Source: Myrica gale
Lineage: Eukaryota; Streptophyta; Magnoliopsida; Fagales; Myricaceae
Direction of reading: 5' to 3'
NCBI GenBank assembly: GCA_963930655.1
Contig: OZ005609.1
Coordinates: 10,894,501 to 10,958,500, forward strand
Length of the DNA: 64,000 bases
Shown: in pieces, positions 56,526 to 64,000 of the stretch
How the letters are laid out: each line of letters opens with the position of its first letter
Numbering within the stretch: position 1 is the first letter of the stretch
Made by a program: the position numbers and the translations under genes
Notes under the pieces: model-generated
Databases searched by the model: none
Seen by the model: the letters and a program-made list of their open reading frames with translations, nothing else
Told to the model about the DNA's origin: nothing

Positions 56526-57900
56526 GTGTTTGTTTACACACAAAATTTTATTAAAATTTTAACTTTTTCACATCCTCATTCTCTCTCTTGCTTTTTTCTT
56601 TTACTTTTTTTTTTTACTTTTTACCAACTTTTTTACTTTTTCACTTACCTTTTTATTCTCTCCTTACTTTTTATTTAATTTTTTTACATTTTTACTAACT
56701 TTTTCACCTTTTCATTCTCTCTCCTCACTTTTTCACAAATCCTAAAATTTTACTTACACAAACACTATTTATTCTCTAATCATTGTGTATTCAATAATCT
56801 CCTCCTCTCGTGTGAGTCTATCACCACGCGATTCACTCCTAAAAGCTTAAGTTCATAGGTTTAGATACTGTAACTTCTTCCTAATACGAGGAAAAAAATT
56901 TTTATTCTCCCACAAGTGTGTCTTCAACAATATCTCAAATTTTTTTAGAAAATTTCATATATTAAGAAATTTTGGAAAATGTTTGCCCCATCCCTGGTCA
57001 TCTCCCAAATTAAATTTTTAGAAAATTCGTACATATCTACACATATTTTAAGGAATTTCGTTAATATTAATAAAATTCCTATGATTAAATATTGCAACGT
57101 TTTCTTAGACTAAATCACGCTGTAACGGCTTTTCTTTAGTTATTTACATTAAGAAAGGAATTGCTGCAACTTTTAGTACATAACTGTTGATAGATGAATT
57201 TTATTCTTTAAAACATTGTTGAGCTTAGTTATGATAGGAGATTCATAGAATCATAGGTTTTGTCTGTTTGGTTTGTTAATGTATCCAAGTTGAAGTTGCT
57301 ATAAAATATTTTGCATAATTTTCTTTTGTTATAAGTTACAATTCCTATATAGAATTATATATTTATATTTTATTTAAATAATAATATTAAATTAATTTTG
57401 CCCTCCAAAGAAATATTCTGTTTCCGCCACTGCCCTCACGTGTGAGTCTATAACCACATTAATCCACTCCTCCTTAGGGAAGTTTTTTTAAAACTTTTTT
57501 TTCAACTTGATTTTACACTTGTGAGTTTATCACCAAATTTATCCACTCCTCCTTTAGGAAGTTCTTTTTTTTTCTCTTTTTTTACGACTTGTTTTTCAGA
57601 TCCTCTTTGTGGACCATATTACACAACACACTCTCCCTTGTGTGTCTCCTACAATAGAAGGGTCTCGATCCTACCAGACCATTTTTCTCTTAGGTACCTC
57701 TCTTAAGATCCACCTTGTTGCATGCGACTACGCAACTTGCTTTCCCTTTCGATCTACCTCAATGGAAGTCTAATCTAATAGTTCATTTTCTTCTAGGCCT
57801 ACCTAGGAGCAACCCCGTGCTTCGCTCTGCACACCTTGCTCCATTCTCTTTAGAGTATTCTTTTCCCGATTTTACAAGCCCTTTCTGGGCTTCGATACCA
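56526..57900. other. Gene-free spacer with MITE-like block
   Basis: 56527-56765 is an AT-rich block with inverted ends (tagtgtttgtttacacacaa and, inverted, tagtgtttgtgtaagtaaaa), another probable member of the gtttg MITE families. 57420-57900 is C/T-rich text. At 57886-57899 it contains a reversed primer-binding-like word (gggcttcgatacca) just left of the LTR at 57903. Confidence 0.4.
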
Positions 57901-57902
57901 TT

Positions 57903-60288
57903 TGTTGGGGAGATTAACAAGTTAGGTAAATTCCTAATGAGCTCGTAATAAAATACTATGTTGGCGTGAGCTGTATAATTTGGATAGATTACAAAAATCT
58001 CTCCAATCAAGGGTCTTCCATGATTTAAGCCTAAAGATCTGATTTAGGAAGATCATGAAAATCAAGATGATTGAGATTTGTGTAATCAGCCTGAATTAGT
58101 TGATGTTGTATCATTTGGTTACCTTGTATAGTTGTCTCTTCCTCATATAAAAGGATGACTCTTTGTACAGTTTAGACACATCTCAGAATATACAAACCAT
58201 TGTCAAACACTGGCTAATTAACTCCATAGACCCGTCGTTAATCAGCAACTTCATACAATTTTCCACAGCGAAGCTTGTTTCGGACTCCATTGCTACCACA
58301 TATTTTGATGGTAGTGATACCTCTCACATATATGACCTCTGGCGCCGCGTGACCCATCTTCGACATGTAGGTGACACTCTTGAAAAATTCTACAATGATC
58401 TTCAAGATCTCTGGCATGATTGATTTTCGTCACCCAAATCCGATGGAATATCCGGCTGATTTTAAGCACTATAATTCCATCATACAGGAGGACCATGTGT
58501 ATGTTTTCCTTGATGGTCTTGACGACTGATTTGACAAAATTTAACGTGATGTTCTCTAGTGGTGCCCTTTCCCCACTGTTGAACAACCATATGCCCATGT
58601 CAGAAGGGAGGTCATTCAATAATCTGTGATGGGCACAAGTAGCACTCTAACCACACCTGGGGCGATCCTAGCTTCCAAGAGTCTCTAGTTGGGTCCACCG
58701 ACCTCCTTCTATACCAGATCGTCCTCTCAAGGAGGTGAAAAATCCTCCTAGTCTTGCGCATTGAATGATGGCTCAAAGTGCTCCCATTTCGGCAATACAA
58801 GACATACTTGTGAAAAACTGCTTCCAGTTGCACGAATATCTAGACCGGTAGAACAAACTACAAGCCCGGAAACGCCGAGACACTACTAGCCCCGATTGAG
58901 GCATGGGAAAGGTTGTGTTGCCACACAAAGCCCCATCTCTCTCTCACACCACCTTTCGACTATTCCCGAGATGCCTATTCTCTCTCGTATCTAGGTATCT
59001 CTAGCCATGCTTTTATTTAGTTCTCATAGTGATGAAGATCATAGAACTTGGCTGCTTGATTTTGGGGCCACCGACCACATGACGTTTGATGCCACTGATT
59101 TTTCACACACCTCCCCGCAACGGCGCACGAGTATTGCCAATGCGAATGACATGATTTCCCTAGTTACAGAGGCTAACATTGTGACTTTATCTCCGCATCT
59201 CCAATTATCTAATACCTTACTTATTCCCTCTTTGTCCTACAAATTATTATATGTCACTCAGATTACTACAAATCTCAATTGTGTTGTACTCATCTATCTT
59301 ACATTTTGTATGCTTCAGGATATTCTCACGAAGAAGATCATTGGGCGTAGTACTAAGAGGAGGGACTACTACATGGACAATTTCAATACGGGCCGAGCAC
59401 ATCACATGACCCATCCAGTTGGCACCAAAGAGAGATAACTCAGACTTTGGCATCGTCGTCTGGGTCACCTGTCCTTCACTTATATTAAGTATTTGTTCTC
59501 TGATATGTTTTCCCATTTGTTCTCTGATACTTGCATTTTAGCTAAAAGTCATCGAGTTTTGTACTCGGTGAGCATGAATAAAAGTGATGTTTCCTTTACT
59601 TTAATTCATTCTAATGTGTGGGGTCCTTCCTCAGTTCCTTCTATATCTAGCATACGATGGTTTGTGGATGATTGTACACGAATGACTTGACTCTATTGTT
59701 GAAACATAAGGCTGAGGTACTGAGTATGTTCCAAACCTTTCATGCTATGGTTCAAACTCAGTTTTTGGGCAAGATTCAGACTCTCCGCTCAGATAATGGT
59801 GGCGAAAACGTTAATCACCAGTTTCAAGATTATTTTTGACACCATGATCTTCTTCATGAAACCTCTTGCTCACATACCCCTCAGCAAAATGTGTCGATGA
59901 AAGAAAAAACAAACATAATCTTGAAAATTGCTTATGCTCTTTTACTTGGAGCTCATGTGCCCAGCCGACATTGGGGTGATGTCGTTGCCACTGCAATATA
60001 TTTACTCAATCGTATGTCATCCAAAGTCTTGAACTTTAAGACTCCTCTCCAAGCTTTGTCAACTTATGTGACCGTGCCCACTATTTTGATGATTCCTCAC
60101 AGGATCTCCTCAAATCAAGATCTTCTTGAATCTGAAAGATTTCCTCAAATCAAGATGATTGAGATTTGTATAATCAGCCTTAATTAGTTGATTATGTATC
60201 AATTGGTTACCTTGTATAATTGTCTCCTCCTATAAAAGGATGACTCATTGTACAGATTAGACACACCTCAGAATATACAAAGTATTAT
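57903..60288 (+). mobile_element. Decayed Ty1/copia element, plus strand
   Basis: The left LTR begins TGTTGGGGAGATT at 57903. Its right half (58040-58200, with the TATA-like atataaaagg) is matched by 60090-60288. In order between them are a gag stretch (IYDLWRRVTHLRHVGDTLEK), a protease-like stretch (WLLDFGATDHMTFDATDF), a GAG-pre-integrase and integrase core (LRSDNGGEN, RHWGDVVATAIYLLNRMSSK). Reverse transcriptase and RNase H are absent, so the element is internally truncated as well as broken in many places. It is much older than the copy at 13743-18318. Boundaries of the right LTR are approximate. Confidence 0.8.
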
Positions 60289-60294
60289 TTTTGG

Positions 60295-60580
60295 GGAAAA
60301 TACACTTTTCATCCTCAAACTACCATATGTTTGACACTTTGCACCCCAAACTACTATCTTGAAGACATTGCACCCTCAAACTATTAAGGTTAGACACTTT
60401 GCATCCTAAACTACCAATTTTGACATTTTGCACCCTCCATTTGACAATAATACCCTTGATAAATTAATAAATTTACAATAATATCTTTACTATATACAAA
60501 ATGTGTCAAGGACATTATTGTCATTTTAGTCTCAAATTTTAAAAAAGGGTGCAAAGTGTCAAAAATTGACTTCTTTCCAA
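60295..60580. repeat. MITE-like repeat with ttgcaccctcaaact words
   Basis: The phrase 'gacactttgcaccccaaact' recurs in variants at 60340, 60365, 60395 and 60430, and an inverted match (gggtgcaaagtgtcaaaa) is at 60547-60564. This is the style of plant Mutator-type terminal repeats. No target duplication was found. Confidence 0.45.
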
Positions 60581-62099
60581 CGTGATTTTACCCTCTCATC
60601 TCACTCCTATATTCTAACAGAATCGTTCTGTGCTTGGGAGCTTCTACTAGCCTTGAAAGACAAATGTAGCCATCAAACCCGTGAAGAAGGTTTTTTTCCA
60701 TCGCCAAACCTACTTACTTTGGATCTCTTGTCTATTCATTCCTCTGTAGAATATAGGCACAGAGAATGCTACTGGGCCCTACCTAGAAAAAAAAAAAAGA
60801 ATGCTACTGGGCCCTTCGAGCAAGACAGATAACAAATCCAATTGTTCGTTCATACAGGGAGGGGATGGGTTTAGGAAGCACTTCACTTTGTCCTGCCCAA
60901 CACGTCTGATGATTCTAAAAGCTCGTAATTCCATAATTGCCATAACGATGTTAGGTTAAAGTGTGAACAAAGAGGCAAGTGGCCCCCCACCCCCGCAATA
61001 GGTTCAGCAGCCATGTGCAGGCCTTAAACTATCCACCTCATATTCTGTTTCTTTGTTAAACACTGTCGGGAAAATAGAAATCTAGACCGATTTTCTCATA
61101 AATGGAGGTCAGAAATACTGACTGTCAATTGAAATCTAATTCCTCTCTCTAGAAATGGATAAAAGTATTTCATTCAGTTTCTGCTGCTCAATCAAATAAA
61201 TTTGGGTTAGCTCAGAACACATTAATCGGACTGGAAGTGGACTGATTTTGCTCTACAAATAGTGCTGCTACTTTGACCGTTAAATCAGATAATTTTTTAT
61301 AAATTTACTGAAATAGCCTTCCATATCAAATTACTGAAAACATTCAAATATCAAAGTACGTGCTCAGTGATTACCACTAGTCGATTTGGAATTGGTTTCA
61401 GGGGGCTTTCCCATGGCTGTACGTAGGCCGGTCAGGGTCAGGTTAGGGCGGTACCAATCTCTCTCCATGATTGATTGGGAGTTAAGGCTGGCAATTGCGC
61501 GACTAAAAAGCGAGGAACTGGTCAAGACCGACTTTCACTGGGCTCGATAGGATTGATAGATTGGGCTTGACCTGGAGCGACCAAATTTGGTCGATCTCAG
61601 TCTGGGCCGATCGGACCAATCCGTTTTAGGCCCATCTTATACGGCCCTAAGTTTTTTTCTATAATCAAACGAAACTCCTTTCAGTCTTTCACATGGCCGT
61701 TAGATTACTTGGAAAAAGGGCAGACGTCAAAGTACTTGACTTGAGAAAGCAAAAGCCACCGTGCCACGAGGGTTCGTCCTATCCGTTAGATAGGAAAAGC
61801 TCGCCAGGTCAGCACTACCATCGGACAAAAGAGACAGAGAGGTAATGGGCAAAAGGATAATACGACGTCATATCCAAATCCGACAAGAAGTCTCCACTAT
61901 CCTCCGGTACAAATCAACCAAGATAGTTCTGACTCAGAGGCCAATGGCATCACGCCATAGCACACAAACCAACTTTGTACTAATACAAAATTAGCCCTAG
62001 CCAACTTATTGAATTGACCAAAAGAACCCATATAGTCCTCTTTATCTTCATTTCTTCTGCTCGCCCAGTCACTCACACAACTCCCTAAGTCCTTCCCCC
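60581..62099. other. MCCA upstream region
   Basis: 60780-61400 has no recognised gene. 61440-61660 is rich in ggtc/cgatc words ('ctgggccgatcggaccaatc') and looks like another hAT-type MITE remnant. 61680-62099 is the probable MCCA promoter and leader, with an ACGT-core palindrome (GACGTC) at 61864-61869. Confidence 0.45.
61863..61871. promoter_or_regulatory. ACGT-core (bZIP-type) site upstream of MCCA
   Basis: cgacgtcat contains the palindrome GACGTC 231 bp before the MCCA ATG. bZIP factors of this binding class are known to act on branched-chain amino-acid catabolism genes in starved plants. That it acts here is inference. Confidence 0.25.
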
Positions 62100-63435
62100 A
62101 TGGCGTCCAAGGCCTCCATGTTCCGTCGTAAGCACCACCAACACAAACCATTCCTCCTGCAAATATGTTTATTCTATCACTCTTCCTCGGAGAGCCAAAC
62201 TGCGCAGCGTATAGATAAAATTCTTGTGGCGAACAGGGGCGAAATTGCTTGCAGAATCATGAGGACAGCGAAGAGGCTCGGCATTCGAACCGTCGCAGTT
62301 TACAGCGACGCCGACCGGGATGCGATACACGTGAAATCGGCCGATGAAGCCGTCCGTATCGGTCTGCCGCCGGCTCGGTTGAGTTACTTGAACGCGCAGC
62401 AATCGTCGAGGCTGCGATACGAACCTGTGCGCAGGTGAGAGAGGATTTCTATGCTCTGCTGGCGAGGGATTGTCACAAAATGAGTGAACAAATTTAGTAT
62501 CTCTTTACCATTTTGCTTTTGGTGGCTTTTTGTAAGTAGATAGGATTTACTGGTTTTCCGTCAACACTATAAACTTCTATATCTCCATCGACTTAGTGCT
62601 GTCAGCTATTTACCATGTAAACTCATCATGTTTGACACATGTAGAGGGCTGTTGCGTCGTGTTCTGGATCTATTCACATATCGATCTGTTTTGTTCCTAC
62701 ACTATTTTTACTTGATTGGCTGACTGATGTTAAATATTTGTTGGTTGCTGTTCTGCTTCGCCGGTAGATGATTGATTGCTTAATACTTTGGATATTGCAA
62801 GGACATGCTTTCAGATGGATATCTTCTTTTGAAAATTAGGCTGTCCACCCTGGTTATGGTTTCGTGTCAGAGTGCTGATTTTGCTCAAGTTTGTGAAGAT
62901 AAAAGTCTTAAATTTATTGGGCCTCCAGCATCGGCAATCCGTGACATGGGCGATAAAAGGTACAACTCACTGGCTTCTGTTCAACCGTATTCTCCATGGT
63001 CAATCAATCTGATCCCTAGTTCTACTTTGTTCTCAACTTCTCCTGTAAGTCTCTGTTCTCCTGTAGCGAATCAGGATTGCGGATGTGGGAATTCCTTTTC
63101 TACTAGAATATCTCTGTCTGTAACTCCTAATCTACAACCATCAGATGAACTTTGTTCTTTAACAAGCATGTGTGTGCTCCTGCATGCACATATACACATC
63201 CATGCGGGAATTTTTTTCCCTTTTTGTGTACAATATGCTTTCCATCTGGTAAGAGACATTCTCGATTGATGCGTAATCTTTTGCCAGTGCGTCAAAGAGA
63301 ATAATGGGTGCAGCAGGGGTACCACTTGTGCCTGGATATCATGGTAAAGAACAAGATATAGATCTAATGAAGTTAGAAGCAGAGAAGATTGGGTATCCAA
63401 TCTTAATAAAGCCAACTCATGGAGGCGGAGGAAAG
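62100..63435 (+). CDS. MCCA: 3-methylcrotonyl-CoA carboxylase alpha subunit, N-terminal exons (frame-disturbed)
   Basis: This is the biotin-carboxylase/biotin-carrier subunit of mitochondrial MCCase in leucine breakdown. Exons 62100-62434, 62840-62959 and 63288-63435 are joined by GT..AG introns. The N-terminus is arginine/lysine-rich and suits a mitochondrial presequence ([16 protein letters not shown]). Then come [75 protein letters not shown] and the ATP-loop THGGGGK. Oddity: one base is missing after NAQQ in exon 1 (about 62402) and two after the codons for HPGYGF.SE in exon 2 (about 62870). The frame is lost and regained with no stop between. About 21 residues, including the conserved HPGYGFLSE, are replaced by unrelated text. 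Later exons are not seen by 64000. It is either a pseudogene, a divergent copy, or two sequence errors. Confidence 0.85.
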
Positions 63436-64000
63436 GTGTGCGATTTCCTGGCATGCTTTTAACCTATATTTCAAGTTATTATTCCTTTGATGAATATGGT
63501 AAGACTGTAGTGTTGCTAGAATGAAGATATGGTGTTGCAAGGTACATATTATGAAACATGGATAGGTAAAATGTTCCCCTAATGTGTGTACTCAATTGAT
63601 TAGTCTTGAATTTTGTTTCCTTGGTATTTATCCTCTTCAACTTGTGAGGCTGTATCAGTTACGGCTCGTTAGCATGAAGAGGGTGTCCATTTCTTTTAGC
63701 CTATGCTCCTTTTTGTCTGAATTGACAAGAGTTGGGAATATATCTACTTTTAAGGAGATTTGAAAGCAATATAAGTTGGTCTTGGAAGCTCTTGAAGAGG
63801 GTATCCATTTCTCGCCAGCCGCCCTTCAACCTTGCTCAAGGGTCACAGTCTTAGTGGAAACATCCCAATAAAAGTAAATCTATGATGCAACCGTCATAGA
63901 CTTAATATAGCCATCTTATAAAAAAAAAATTATATAGCCATCCTTTAGCCTTTGCCATTTCCATCCGATGAACACGTTTAAAAGTAAAGTTATTTTAATA
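63436..64000. other. MCCA intron 3 or 3' limit of a truncated copy
   Basis: The exon expected to follow GGGGK (beginning GMRIV) is not visible up to the window end. 'gaagagggtgtccatttct' and 'gaagagggtatccatttctc' repeat near 63677 and 63796, so part of this stretch is repeat-derived. Confidence 0.45.

Overview
The window reads as nuclear DNA of a flowering plant, most likely a eudicot. The genes have several short exons with GT..AG introns, the spacers are AT-rich, and the proteins belong to plant families (a SULTR3 sulfate transporter, an ALP1-type domesticated transposase, a NETWORKED actin-binding protein and the biotin-carboxylase subunit of 3-methylcrotonyl-CoA carboxylase). Species cannot be told from sequence alone. 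A woody rosid is only a guess.

Layout. 585-2778 (+) is the C-terminal half of a SULTR3 sulfate transporter; its 5' exons lie outside the window. 3021-5830 holds a CACTA-like terminus, an array of about 110-bp repeats and a decayed plant-transposon protein. 6320-8800 is a complete Pack-MULE: long terminal inverted repeats, a perfect 9-bp target duplication, and inside it pieces of four unrelated host genes (polyubiquitin, a formin, an S-domain receptor kinase and, in the opposite direction, the cellulose-synthase-interactive armadillo protein). 9165-13324 is a second mosaic of gene fragments (CUE-domain protein, XTH, GRXS17) flanked by inverted copies of one chimeric segment. 13743-18318 (-) is a young Ty1/copia element with both LTRs and its target duplication. 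20000-25300 is layered LTR-element debris, a 743-bp tandem duplication carrying promoter-like boxes, and MITEs.

The gene-rich middle has SPT2 (+, 27439-31864), ALP1 (+, 33607-35385) and NET1 (-, 36387-44899). ALP1 and NET1 converge tail to tail. All three look intact: the exon phases sum to open frames of 457, 401 and 1848 codons. From 45.9 to 60.3 kb there is no host gene, only small non-autonomous DNA transposons (Mutator, hAT and PIF/Harbinger types, several with exact target duplications), a GC-rich island, an 89-bp tandem duplication and a decayed copia copy. The window ends in the first three exons of MCCA (+, 62100-63435), which carries two small deletions that offset each other's frame.

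The host genes are not a pathway. They are neighbours: sulfate transport, histone chaperoning, chromatin regulation, actin-membrane linkage and leucine catabolism. The strongest story is transposons capturing and rearranging host exons. One Mutator terminal-repeat family is present both as a 2.5-kb gene-carrying element (6320-8800) and as an empty 522-bp element (50084-50605). All comparisons with known proteins are from memory; no search was run.
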